Assembly (NCBI GenBank): GCA_026225945.1
Contig: JAMJFZ010000107.1
Location: 49,205,001 to 49,269,000, forward strand
DNA length: 64,000 bases
DNA from: Cricetomys ansorgei
Lineage: Eukaryota; Chordata; Mammalia; Rodentia; Nesomyidae
Reading direction: 5' to 3'
The notes beneath the pieces are model-generated. The model was not told the origin of the DNA. It did not search any database and saw nothing but the letters and a program-made list of their open reading frames with translations. A program made the translations under genes and the position numbers. Below are positions 21,511-32,820 of the stretch, in pieces; position 1 is the stretch's first letter; the number at the start of each line of letters is the position of its first letter.

Positions 21511-22450
21511 GGTTCTGTTATCTGGTCTTGCCTTTGTTGGAACGATGTGTTGTTCTTGAGTTTCTGTTGCCTCCTCTGACCCTTAGAAGGGTGTGGTAGT
21601 TGTGTGTTGCCTGGTAGAGATTGCTTTCAGGAGCCTGCTAAGTGTTTCCAGTTGGGGTTTCTGGTAAAATGTGTATCTAGGTATTGGGTGCTGATACATA
21701 AGAATGGAATAGGGCATAGAGTAGAGGGCTGAGGGGTTCCATAGTTGTGTAGAAAGCAGGGTGTTCTGCTGGAATCTGTTTAGATCTCTGCTAATGGGGG
21801 TAGAGAATAAAGAAAGGGCACAACAAATAGTCTGCTATGAAACTAGGGATGAGACCGGGGGTTGGGTATGGAGATGTGGAGGGAGAGTTAAGATCTGAAG
21901 TTAGCCTTCTTGCTTTGCTGGCCTACTTGCTTCTCTGGCAGGTTGGCTATAGGGTGCTTAGGAATGCCTGCTGGAGTTGATAGCTTAGATAACAGGATGG
22001 ATAGTTAGAAGATTGGAGGAGAAAATTCCTGGGATGCACTGGAAATGATTCAGAGAAGCAGTAGAGATCCTTCTAGGTGGTCTGGTACAGAGCCTGGGAT
22101 GAGCCTGGAGGATTTGATTTAGAGGAGGTGGAGAAAAGTAGTCCTGCTCCATGCTTCCCTAGTAGAGTAGCTGGTGAAATGCCTGCGGTAGTTGGGTGCT
22201 GAGGTAATGAGGTGAATGGGAGAAAAGATGTTTGGAGGAGATCTTTTTAATTCACTGAAGGTGGGGGCAGAGGGGAAGCGGAAGCCCAGCAAGTGGTCTG
22301 CTACAGAGCTGGGGATGAGAGTGGGAAGACTGAATTTATAAGAGAGGAGGAAGAGATGAAGATCTATATTTAGGGTGCCTGCTTCCCTGGTAAGAGAAGA
22401 GAACAGCATTAAGAGCATTTGAAGTAAGAAAATACCCTTCTGAAATTCTA
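21511..22450 (-). mobile_element. L1 5'UTR-like region with monomer-like repeats, antisense
   Basis: GC-richer than its surroundings. A repeated motif of the form GTCTGCTACAGAGCTGGGGA-TGAGA occurs near 21,827, 22,078 and 22,297, each preceded by a 'gagaag/gaggggaagc...ag' phrase and followed by an 'agatct...gcctgcttccctggcag' phrase. This gives units of about 215-250 bp. Position and orientation fit the promoter-bearing 5'UTR of the same antisense L1; I recall similar text from rodent L1 5' ends but cannot verify it. ORF1 and the N-terminal half of the ORF2 endonuclease are missing between this and ORF2. The 113-codon minus-strand frame at 22,119-22,460 lies in this UTR-like DNA and has no domain I recognise. 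Confidence 0.6.
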
Positions 22451-23983
22451 TCATGAGCAATCAGTATATTTTCTCACCTACAGAAACCACTCTACCTTGA
22501 ATATTGTGACTCAGTAAGCACATAGACATGGGGAAGAAGTCAAATATTTAGGATAATCAAAAATGTAAAATTATTTCAAGTATTCAAGCGATGTTTTTCT
22601 TTTATATTTGTTATAAAAACGTTTCAAAATTAAGAGTTCTTTACCCTGTATTTCACTTCCACAGGCAAACATTTCTATTAAGATATACTGAAAAAAAGAA
22701 AACAAATCCATCATAAATATGCCCTGGAAATTTTCTGGTCATATTCTAGAAAAATGGATAGATGCTTTACTTTTTATTTGTTGTAGTATACTTAAAATAC
22801 TTTAAAAACAATTTTATTAGGTATAGAGAAACTAAAAGTTAATTTGAAATTTGTTTAACTCTGTCTTAGAGAAAAAGGAAATAAAGCACTATTCTCATCC
22901 ATATAGAAACAAATAATAAACCCTATAATACATGGATCAGCAGGACTGTCAAGACACCCAATATAAATATATGCTTCAGTAGGTACTTAAAGGAAGAAAT
23001 GTTGAAATTTTGGTTTTACATAAACACTATTGACTGTAGAAAGTATATTATATTTTATGTTATGGAAGATGGGAGTAGCATTGTTGGAAAGTTGCTTGTT
23101 TTTCTGTAGATAATTTCATTAAGATAGGATACTAGTTTATTTTTGCATTTACATATTTCTGATTTATTATTTATTATTTCTAGATAAACTAGTTACACTC
23201 TATGATGACACAGATTTTGTTTTTCTCTAGAATGAGTATAGTCACAAGTGTCACCTTAAATTATACTTTTAAATTTATTCATATTTCACAAAAATTAATT
23301 GTCTTAAGTTTATCAGCATATAACTTAAAAATTAGAATAGAAAACTCAAGGAAGAACTGTTAAACCAAAAATATTTATGTTCTTAATGATTATTGTGATT
23401 AAATTTATTATGTGTTTTATTTGTGAATTACTTGACATTGAGACTACACTGATGAAATTTCTGCTACTCTGAAAGCTTAAGAACAAATTAATTTTTCAAA
23501 ACACTACTGCTAATTTAATACAGATATTAATTGATATTTAGCTTTATAAAGTGAAAATGTTTCCTGAAAAATTAATTACCTTATCTTCCATTTGGGTTAA
23601 TTATGAAGCAATACAATTTCAAATTAAATGTGAAAATGGTTTTGATTTAATTACATTGTGATAATTAATAATGAAGGTAAGTTTCTTACAGCAAAGACAT
23701 CCATGATCAAAGGATACATCCCTAAAGGATTTTTGGAATAATTTTAACATATTCTAAAGAGGAATACCTGGGTATATAAGTGGAACATGAAAGTATATTA
23801 GTAGAAAAGAAAATTACCAATGGGATTCTTATGCAAAGTCTGATTTTAAAATTTAACAGCATCAGTATTTTCTTAGTATAGACTGAGTAATATTTAGGTG
23901 TGATAAGATTATCAAATCATTCCCAAGTATCATTTTGTGGCAGACAAATTGAACTAAGTAATTATGTAAGAAGCATAATACAA
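22451..23983. other. Very AT-rich unique DNA
   Basis: No gene or named repeat. A cluster of TAATTA cores at 23,470-23,690 is listed separately. Confidence 0.4.
23470..23690. promoter_or_regulatory. Cluster of homeodomain-type TAAT motifs (candidate element)
   Basis: Within ~200 bp there are several TTAATT/TAATTA cores (AACAAATTAATTTTTC, AAAATTAATTACC, GGTTAATTATG, GATTTAATTACATT, GATAATTAATAATG). In AT-rich DNA some are expected by chance, so this is only suggestive of an enhancer. Confidence 0.2.
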
Positions 23984-24066
23984 GTCAGCGATTCAGCTCA
24001 GTGGTAGAGCAACTGCCTAAGAAACTCAAAGTCTTGAGTTTGGCCCTCAGCAATGGAAAAAAAAAT
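23984..24066 (+). mobile_element. ID-type SINE (tRNA-Ala/BC1-like), sense
   Basis: GATTCAGCTCAGTGGTAGAG, CAACTGCCTAAGAAACTCAA, GTTTGGCCCTCAGCAATGG and an A run match the ID/BC1 element ('gatttagctcagtggtagag cgcttgcctagc ... gttcggtccccagct' plus A tail). Mismatches in both pol III boxes make it an old, inactive copy. Confidence 0.88.
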
Positions 24067-24152
24067 GGATCATGCAATAATTGAAGTATGTACAGAGATG
24101 ATATATTAACCTCAATGTTACCTGAAACAATCATATCTAGATTTGTTATCTT

Positions 24153-24352
24153 AAGATAGAAAGATGGCTCAGCAATTATTAGTGTATACTATTCTTCCAG
24201 AAGATGTGAGTTCAGTTCTAAGAACCCACTTTAGAAGGCCCTCAGCTGCCTGAAACTCCAGTTCATCTGATCCAATGCCTCGAGTTTCTGTGGACTTACT
24301 AGAATAAACCCATACAAAGGACATGTATATACATAATCAGGAATAAAACAAA
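24153..24352 (+). mobile_element. B3-type SINE, sense
   Basis: GATAGAAAGATGGCTCAGCA, ATTCTTCCAGAAGATGTGAG, TTCAGTTCTAAGAACCCACT, GCCTGAAACTCCAGTTCATC and GATCCAATGCCTCGAGTTTC, then an A-rich tail (AGGAATAAAACAAATCTG), follow the B3 order from tRNA-like head to body. Confidence 0.82.
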
Positions 24353-24991
24353 TCTGAAAAACAGTCATTTTCTAACACATACACAAATTTCCTAATTAAG
24401 TTTCATCCTAGAAGTATCTATAAACAGTGTAAAAATGAAAAAAAAATGAATATTGTAGCATTCCCTCTAAACACAGTGAAACAATATTCAAAAATTCTGT
24501 ATTTCCAAAAGGGAATTACAATTCATTGGAATTCAGATCATTTTATACAATCACAATTTGAGATGCTTGATTACTGCTAAAGATTTGAACAGGCTTACCA
24601 AACATCTCAAAAGAATGTACCCTACCTTAAGAAATGGTGAAATTAGTATTTATACATGCCTTTTCAATGGCTCCCATTTAACACTGTGTTCTGAGAGATA
24701 TTTTTTTCTGTATATAAGAATACATTTTCTGCTACTTACTATTAAAACATCAATAATGCATATACCTTTTTGTTTACTAGAGTAATTCTATTCTTCTATG
24801 CATTATAGTTTATAATATAATGTACAACTGTATTTTCTAACTATTATATTTAATGCAATTGATTTCTAATTCAAGTCCCACTTTTCTGTTTATTTCAGAA
24901 TATCATGGTGATTGCTTATCCCGTTAAAGACCCAAACCCCTCAGATTTTTCGTTCTTCCATTCCTGAATTTATTTAATTTAGAGACTCTCA
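24353..24991. other. Unique AT-rich DNA
   Basis: No feature recognised. Confidence 0.4.
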
Positions 24992-24993
24992 TT

Positions 24994-25065
<72 letters not shown>

Positions 25066-25066
25066 T
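24992..25066 (+). repeat. (TTTC)n microsatellite
   Basis: Seventy-five bp of perfect TTTC tetramers, pure pyrimidine. Confidence 0.98.
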
Positions 25067-25177
25067 AATTAAAGCTTTATTGTTCATAAATAATGCTAAG
25101 AGCTCAGAAGGAGGGTTTATATTTTCAGGGGAGTTTCAGTCTGTTATTCAGCTACCTGGCCTTGCAATACACTCTAA

Positions 25178-25180
<3 letters not shown>

Positions 25181-25215
<35 letters not shown>

Positions 25216-25229
25216 CTCTCTCTCTCTCT
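25181..25229 (+). repeat. (TC)n microsatellite
   Basis: Forty-nine bp of TC with one TTTCTTTC interruption; pure pyrimidine. Confidence 0.97.
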
Positions 25230-25263
25230 GTGTTTTCTGTGCACTAAATGGACTACTGTGATG

Positions 25264-25274
25264 CCCCCCCCCCC
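25264..25274 (+). repeat. C11 homopolymer
   Basis: Eleven consecutive C residues, rare in such AT-rich DNA and prone to sequencing or replication error. Confidence 0.95.
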
Positions 25275-26392
25275 AACACATTCCATCCTTGAATGCCTCC
25301 TGGATGCTTTGACTTGCACACAATGCAACAATTCATTTCTGGCAGTGAACTGAATGGAATACATTAAGCACACATCCTGCATGCTGAACTGCTTTCTGTT
25401 TATTTTGAATTGCAATTCAAGGCACTGAGGTCAGGATCTACATCTCTGGACATTTTAGCTCCTAGTTTTCTCATAAATTTTTAGTCCCCTTTGCTCTATC
25501 CCATGATGGAAAAAGGCCCAAGATAAGTTGACTCCATGTGTACAATTTTGGTATTAGAAAGACAGCAATGTTTTCTTTTCTCCTACTGTTAAGGGAACAT
25601 AAGGGTGTGCCTTCCCATAGAGGAAGTAGAGCCTGAAAGCATGCTAATGTTGTCGCCAGTTTAGGAAAACAGTAGAAGTCTAGGTGCTTCATTCTTCCAT
25701 TCCTAAGTAGATTACAGAGAAAGACAATATAATGTAATTTTTTTTGTCTTAATATATTGCTTGGTTGCTGAGTAGAGTTAATTAAAAGTTCCCAAATGTA
25801 TTTGCACAAATTTGTCATTCTTCTACAACATTCTCTCATTCTCCTATTAAATCATTGGATATTTACTTATTTTCAAATAACTGAAGGATTGGAACTAAAG
25901 CAAAGATAATGCAATGATCAAAAATATAAAAGAACCCTGTTATTTTGAAAGAAATGGAAAGTAACACTTTTCTTGCTAAACTACATAGAAGCCAGATACA
26001 GATATTTCCTCCAAGTACAGAAAAATCGATCTTTCTGTAAGTTAATGAAAAGAAGGTAAAACTCAGAAGACAAAGTCCTGAACTGTACTAACTACAACTC
26101 TAAAGATAAATATATGCTCTAATAAAAATAATTTCATTTTATAGTTCGATGCAAAATTATCCTGGAAGAATATTAGATAAATTCCCGAACTTCATAATGT
26201 TACATTATGTGAATGGTATTTATTACCAAAAGTTAACCCTGAATATAAACTAATGGCTAGATTGGTAGCTAAATTTACAAACTTCCCATCAGTCATAAAA
26301 TATCTAACTGACAGTGTAGACCTTACCTAGCAGCAAGAGCAATAAAACTCAGATTATATGGTACTCTGAAGAACAAACAATATTTAAAAGTT

Positions 26393-26394
<2 letters not shown>
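25275..26394. other. Unassigned DNA
   Basis: No repeat recognised. The 122-codon minus-strand frame at 25,471-25,839 is the longest in the window that is neither simple repeat nor L1, but it shows no domain, signal peptide or composition typical of a protein. Confidence 0.4.
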
Positions 26395-26442
<48 letters not shown>

Positions 26443-26450
26443 GTGTGCAC
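26395..26450 (+). repeat. (TG)n microsatellite at SINE tail
   Basis: About 45 bp of perfect TG, then TATGTGTGGTGTG, forming the tail side of the antisense B3 that follows. Confidence 0.95.
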
Positions 26451-26628
26451 ATGCTTGTGACGATGTGTGGTGTAAGAAGCAGCTAGAAGACCATGTCAGA
26501 TGCCATGAATTTGGAGTTATAGGAATTTGTGGAAGTCGGGACTGTAAAATGGGTGCTGGGGTTCTAACTCCGGTTCTCATTATACAGCAAACTCTTGGAA
26601 CCACTGAGGAAACTCTCCAGCTTCCTCA
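26451..26628 (-). mobile_element. B3-type SINE, antisense
   Basis: GCAGCTAGAAGACCATGTCA, GATGCCATGAATTTGGAGTT, AAATGGGTGCTGGGGTTCTA, ACTCCGGTTCTCATTATACA and CTGAGGAAACTCTCCAGC match antisense B3 ('ccagaagagggcgtcagat ... ggaactggagttacag ... gggtgctgggaaccgaac ... gctgagccatctctccagc'). Confidence 0.82.
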
Positions 26629-27109
26629 TAAATTTGTTTTCTTATCAAGCAGAGAGATAAAAATTAGTAGATGAAAATAATGTAAGAGACATGAAAAAGT
26701 TCTAAAATTTAGGTTTGTAAAAATGTGCAATAAATCAAAATGTAGTTGGAAATGTGGATGATGTGTTTCAATGTTATATCAATGGAATTTTACAGTTTAT
26801 GAGTCATAACGGGAAACACCATACATTTTGTCAATCATGCAGAAATGACAGGCGAATTCACTTCTAAATAAAATGAGAGGATTGGAGAGTACAAATGAAA
26901 CAATATGGGATTGATATTGTCCATATTGATACCTTATAATTCTCTATATATTTATATTTATTAATACTCTTATTCTGTTAAAAAGAGGGATATTATGGAA
27001 ATAATGTGATGACAGCAACATTACAAAGATCCCAAATACTTAAAATCATTTTCCCTCAGATGTGTCATTGCAACCTAGAGATCTAGTATGCTAGCCTTCA
27101 CGTTGTAGT
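26629..27109. other. Unique AT-rich DNA
   Basis: No feature recognised. Confidence 0.4.
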
Positions 27110-27260
27110 ACATACCTGAAATAAGTCATTTCACAAGAGTAAAGTTGATTTGGCTCTCGGTTTTGGAGGTTTATGCTGTGGTCCATTAGCACATCATTGC
27201 GGGGGTGCAGAAAGTTGCTTATCTCATGAAAGAGGTGTGTTGTGGGTTCTCAATCTTCCT
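27110..27260. mobile_element. Possible MaLR/MLT1-type LTR fragment
   Basis: GTTGATTTGGCTCTCGGTTT, GGAGGTTTATGCTGTGGTCC, CATCATTGCGGGGGTGCAGA and TGCTTATCTCATGAAAGAG resemble a widespread mammalian LTR-derived text ('tttggctcacagttttagagg ... acatcatggcgggagtgcatgg ... ctcatggcag'). The class assignment is tentative. It is a short, non-coding remnant. Confidence 0.35.
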
Positions 27261-27754
27261 TTCAAAGTTAAACCTAGTTTCCTCCTCTTTAAGTTCTATG
27301 ACCTTAAAATAGCAGTAGAGTTATTCTAAGGGAACAAAACCTACAGTTCCTGAGCTCATGAGAAAAAACATACTCACATTGTGGCACTTGGTTGCAGTCT
27401 GAATTAATAGAGAACATTAATAGAAGGGATAAGCGTTAATCAACGATCTATGATGTATGAGGTATTTCTAACAAAATCTAATTTTGTTTGGTTGATTATG
27501 TAAAGATACTAAAGAAGGAAAGTGTAAATACACAAAAAGAGTCAAGGCTTAGTATGAATTTTAAAATATGGAGACATGAAGGCTGTAGAGAAATGAGGCT
27601 CAGAGCAGTGCTTTGCTACTTGTATAGTTTTAGAAATGCAGCTAAGACTCCTCAGCTTCAGATTTCTCTGTCATTATAATAAGCTGATGTACCTTGGAGG
27701 ACTATTTTGGCCATTTCATAATTTATGACATCACCCAATACAGAAAATAAGCAC
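27261..27754. other. Unique DNA
   Basis: No feature recognised. The 63-codon + strand frame at 27,488-27,679 has no recognisable domain. Confidence 0.4.
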
Positions 27755-27912
27755 TGTCACTTACATAATACTCAATTTGTTCTGCAAATTGTTAACATGG
27801 ATTGATTTATTTAATTTTCATAACAACCCTGTGGCATGTTTTCAATCTCGTATTTTATAGATGAGGAAACAAAGGCACAGGAATTAAATGACTTGTTCAA
27901 GGGGCCGAGATT
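27755..27912 (+). mobile_element. MIR SINE, sense
   Basis: CATAACAACCCTGTGGCATG, TATTTTATAGATGAGGAAAC, AAAGGCACAGGAATTAAATG and ACTTGTTCAAGG match the MIR core and downstream segment ('ctcacaacaaccctatgagg ... ttttacagatgaggaaactgaggc ... acttgcccaagg'). It is an ancient mammal-wide repeat. Confidence 0.82.
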
Positions 27913-28824
27913 CTCCTTACTCCAGGTTTCACTGATCTAGGATATATTGCCCTTAACAACTTATAGGAAATAGTTAATAGGTTACCCACTGTGGCTTTTA
28001 GCTTATACTGTATTTACTAACTTCAGTGTCTCTAACAATTATATTTTAAAACTGAAAAACAAAGATGAATAATATTCTCGGAAGCAATTTGTGCTTTAAT
28101 TTCCATATAGTAATGGAGTGCCTGTTATTTTGAGCACTTGCACTATAGCAATCAATACCTTCAAGTCTTCCCAAAGATCAACTTGGGTTATGCTCCTAAC
28201 AGTCACCGTGGTTTAAAATGATGGGGCATCTTCAAGAGGTCAAGAGAAGGAAGTATGAAGATGGCAAGTAATTTCCAGACATCTCCTGGCTTGTGGTGAC
28301 TGGCAGTCCACATGATGAAAAGTAGACATGATTCCACAGGCTGTTCAGAGGATCTTGTCATCATTTTCTCTCCAAGAAGGAAAGAAAGAGAAAGTAGCAA
28401 TTAACTTTTCAGTATTATACTGAAAATTACAACAAATATTATCACACCACACTTTTTTAGTCTTCTGAGAAATGCATGAGTATTCCAATGTATATAGGAA
28501 GAGAAAAGTATAAGTTTCAAATAAATTAAATAAGGTTGTTAAAATTGCACATTCTAAAATTATGCAGCAAGTTTTAAACCTAGCTTAGTATATAATTGAA
28601 GTGCATGCACTTGACTGGTTTGTTTTTTTTGTTTTGTTTTGTTTTTTTTGCGTTTAGTCACTGCAGACAATGAACCAGTCTATTTTCAAGCAAAATAAAC
28701 TCATTGCATTCTTATTTTCATTTTCAAAGCATACCATTTCCCTGTACTCATTACATTGTTTTGTTCTTTCTTTCACTCGCCAAGTTCATCTCATTATGAG
28801 CTTCTTCGTCTTCTGCTTCTGCCA
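27913..28824. other. Unique DNA
   Basis: No gene or repeat recognised. A T-rich stretch with GTTTT repeats at 28,620-28,650 may be a decayed antisense poly-A. Confidence 0.4.
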
Positions 28825-28892
28825 TAGCTCCCATCCAGCACTTTAGCATATGTGAGGTAGGTGCTCTAGAGTTGAGCTAATATCTCATCATT
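28825..28892 (-). mobile_element. ID/tRNA-like SINE head, antisense (diverged)
   Basis: CCAGCACTTTAGCATATGTG, AGGTAGGTGCTCTAGAGTTG and AGCTAATATCTCATC read as the reverse complement of a tRNA-Ala-type SINE head ('aggcaagtgctctaccactgagctacatcccc'). The copy is diverged and lacks a clear body. Confidence 0.45.
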
Positions 28893-30959
28893 GAAATGTT
28901 CTTTTCTCAAATGAAGAATGATCCTTCTCTGTCTGTTACATTTTCAAATAAAAATATATAATGTTGGAAAGAATTAATGTACTCTACTTACTAGCATTTG
29001 TAAGAATGATTTATTCTCATGCCTTTATATCTTATATGTTTGTATATCTATGAACTGGTCATAACCACATATAATACCCATGGCACATTGGAGCTGTGAA
29101 GTTATTGAATCATATGAACTGTAAATCAGTATAATTTCTTCATAGGAGAAAATATGTAAAGAAATAATATTCTAATCTAAGCTTTCAATGTACTTTTAAA
29201 TGGTTAACAGAATTCAATGCTGATGATTGTTAAGGAAAATGTGCCCTGGATTCTCTGGTCTTGCATGGAGAAACCTGCAGAATTAACTCAGCTTCATGAG
29301 GTACCAAGATTTTACTGTGTCATTCCCACTCAGTGAGTCACAGGAGTGCATCTAAAAGAAACCTGAATTTTCCTCCTTTCATTTAAGCAGCATTTTAGTG
29401 CAGGTGGAAGATAAAAATAGGGTTGCAATTTCCATTCAGATGACAATACAACTTGCAAAATCTTAAGAAACCAATTTAATCTGGGGCTGAACAGAATGCG
29501 CACACTTTGCTGGGAAAAAATGGTATGTGAACTGTATGACTAAGGGAATGTTAAAGGAACAGATAAGAGAGCTTGCTCGCTCTTTGCATTAGAATGCTTT
29601 CCCGTTTTCTCAGAGCAGGTGTGAATCAACAGACAACTTTTAAATACAACAAACATTGTTATACAAATTATATTTGTAAAAGATTTAATGTGGCAGTTTT
29701 ACATATGGGGAATTCTGTCTAGGAGTGTTTGTGAGTCAGGGGGATGCTATGGAGCCATCTAGCTGTTAAAATATGAGGTGATTGGAGGAATATGGCTGTA
29801 GTGGAGAAGAAAACCCAAACAAGGATGTGAGAAACTCAATAATACATGTATGGGTGGGTAGACAGATGGCAGATAAGTAGATTTTTCTACAATAATTCAA
29901 GTGACTATAAATATATTATAATTACAATACAAATTAAGCATTGAAGTGGTAGGGGGTCTCCCAGGTCATGAGAACTGACCTTCTACCCACCTATCTGTTT
30001 CTAATCTGTGTTCTGGATCTTATCTATATCAACTTATACTCTTGAGTTGGTGAAAATAACATGACTAAGGCAAGAAATTGCCTTTTAAATGAGTGGGTCT
30101 ATTTCATGCCTTATGTCTTACAATATCCGCAAACATGACACAATACACCCATGTTCAGCTAAGAGAAAGGTCAATCCTTCCTGTTTTTACTCCAATGTAG
30201 CTTCTAGTATACCTCTCTGCATCATTAGATACATCTAAAATTATTATATAGCAGATGATATATAAATTTCAAAAATATTATCCAAATAGGTGATTACTGA
30301 TATTTAATACAATACAAATAGGAAAAAATTAAGAGACTAGATATATGAAACTTATTGTTCCAAAAATCTTTCAATATACCCTTCCAATCATTTGATTCAT
30401 TTTAAGGCTGACTTTTCATCACTTGACTCAAAGTGAAACTACTTAATTCACTAACTAATGATCAGAATAAACTGTTAAGAAATACATAAATTGAAATGCT
30501 TTCACAGAAGAATATAAATTGGACGGCTTTGTATTTTAGGTGCTGGTATTAACAGCAGTGCCTAAGTTTCAAGTACCCTAAGAAAACATCTTTTACAGTG
30601 ATGAAGTCTATGCTCAAGGTCATCTTCATTCATTCCCTTAAGTGAATTTTTTTTATCAAAAAAGATAATGAGGTACCTACTAACGTTATAAAGCAACACT
30701 AAACAACTCTAGCAGAAAGGATATAAAAAGACATATCCATTAAGTTTACAAAAGGGATTATGTAAGCATTTTGAATTACGTCCAATTCCCTTGTAGAACA
30801 TTTAGTTTTCAGGGAGTACAAGTTTTCTAGATCCCAGGTTTAGAAATATAAATCCAAATAATTGCATATCAATGTGTTCACAAGGTGAAATTTAGCAATT
30901 CCAAAATATCCATTGGAATTAACCCTTTGAGTATGGATGTTTGTCTTACGGTCCTGGAT
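28893..30959. other. Unique AT-rich DNA, ~2 kb
   Basis: No repeat, exon or RNA gene is recognised. Confidence 0.4.
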
Positions 30960-32820
30960 ATTTATCTTTTCATAGGTGTATATTCACTGTCCATGGTGAC
31001 TGATTTCATAAAGGCAATGTCTCTCAAGTATAGCAGAGTCTTTGACATGTTACCTTCTCACTCCTCCCTTTTCCCTCCTCCTCATAATCCCCTCCTACTA
31101 GTCCCCTTCCATCCGTGTCTCTATTCTCCTTTCACATCATAAATATGTGACTGGCCTTGTTATTTAGGTTCATTTTAAGAAACACAAATGAGAGAAGCCA
31201 TGTAAAATTTGTTTTTCTAATCCACTTTCCTAATGACTCCCAGTTGTATTTATTTCCTAGTCAATGATATAATTTTGTTCAGCTTTATTTATGGCAGAGA
31301 GAAGCTTCCTGCATATATCTACTTTTCTTTATCCAGTTATCCATGAACAAAAACCAAGCTGTTTCAGAATCTTGGCTATTGTGAGTAGTGCCACAGTGAG
31401 CATGGGTTATCAAGTATCTGTTCGGTGTGTTGACTCTTTGCCCCATGGGTATGGACCTAGAGCTAGCATTGCTGAGTACTATGTTGCTTCTATTGTTCTT
31501 TCCTTGAAGAACCTATATACTCATTTCCATAATGGCTTGAGCAGTTTATATTCTGACTAGCAGAGTTTACCAATCTTTCCTTTTCCTGTATCCTCGCTAG
31601 CATTTATTGTTCTATCATTAAATGATACCTATCATTTCCTAATGATAGTAACTCTTACTGGGGTAACCTGGAAATTTGGTGAACTCTGAATTTGTATTCC
31701 CATGATGGCTAAGAATAATGTCAGTTTTTTAATAATTTTGTTGGATATTTGTGCTTAATCTTTTGATTGAACTATATGTATATATGTTCATTTTTTTAAC
31801 ACATTTAATGATTTGACTTGGTTACTTGAACATTTGGCATTAGTTTTCTGAATTCTTAATATATTCTAGATCTTAATCCTATGTTAGATATATAGGGAGG
31901 AAAGTTAGTTCCCATTCTGTATGCTCTCTGTTCCTCATGTTCATGCTTTTATTTTGCTGAGCTGAATTTATCAACCTAATATTATTTCCTTAGCTACTGG
32001 AGTTCTTTTCAGAAAGCCCATACTTATTCTTTTAACTTAAAACTTTTTTCCAATTTTTTTCTTTAGCATATTAGAGTTTCAATCATTACATTAAAATAAT
32101 TGATCCACTAAAAGTTGACTTTTTGTGCATAGCGATAATAAAGATCTATCTAGTTTCATTTCTCCATATGTCACTATTTGTTTTCCCATCACCCTTTGTG
32201 GAAGAGGCAACCTCTCCAGTGTACTTCTTTTGGCATCATTGTCATAGATTGCATGGCAATAGCTATGTAAATTCAACTCTGGGTCTTTTCTTTTATTCTT
32301 TCGGTGCATATGTCAGACTTGCACCTTTCCCAGGATGTTATATATTATTTCTCCATGGTAGTGCATATTTTTACAGTGCCTCTAGCCTTGATTTTTAACT
32401 CAAGATTGTTTTGGCTGTCTGAGGTCTTAGGTGTTTATATATGAATTTTATGAGTTTTTTTCTACTTTTTGTAAGGAACAGAACTGGATTTGATAATAAA
32501 TGTACTAAATCTGTGGATCTCCTTTATAGTGCAGTCATTTTACCTGTAATAATTATGGGAATCCATGAACACAAGAAGTCATTGCACCACGAAAATTTTT
32601 CAATTCTGTTTTAAATTTTTTGTTATAGAGCTCTTTCACTTCCTTAGATTCACGTATTCCTAGTTATTTTTTACTTTTATTTTGAATGAGCTTTTTTTGT
32701 CCTAGAGTGTGCATTTTAAGTATTTAAGTAAGCTAGTGTTTTTTGCATGTTGATTTTGTGTTCTGCTACTTTGCTGAAAGTGCAATTGTAAAATTTTGTT
32801 TTTGAAAATAGCTAGTACTA
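30960..32820 (-). mobile_element. Old L1M-type LINE: 3' end plus ORF2 C-terminal half, antisense
   Basis: The sequence reads from antisense 3'UTR (ACAAATGAGAGAAGCCATGT, TTTTCTAATCCACTTTCCTA, TTTATCCAGTTATCC, TCTTGGCTATTGTGAGTAGT, CACAGTGAGCATGGG) into antisense ORF2 (GTGGAAGAGGCAACCTCTCC, TTTTGGCTGTCTGAGGTCTT, TATATGAATTTTATGAG, TGCTACTTTGCTGAAAGTG). All are landmarks of mammalian L1 in the correct order. ORF2 is too decayed for any continuous frame. The plus-strand frames 30,885-31,142, 31,291-31,560 and 32,123-32,398 are antisense shadows. Divergence is higher than in the Lx-type copies, indicating an older insertion. Confidence 0.8.

Noticed and set aside
22119..22460. 113-codon minus-strand frame, possibly L1 ORF1
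   Set aside because: No ORF1 coiled-coil, RRM or C-terminal domain signature; the DNA is monomer-like 5'UTR.
23984..24066. tRNA gene
   Set aside because: The tRNA-like sequence is an ID SINE with an A-rich tail, mutated pol III boxes and no cloverleaf acceptor pairing that I can build.
25471..25839. 122-codon minus-strand frame in non-repeat DNA
   Set aside because: The longest frame not explained by a repeat, but it has no domain, signal peptide or membrane pattern I recognise. A single frame of this length is expected in 64 kb by chance.
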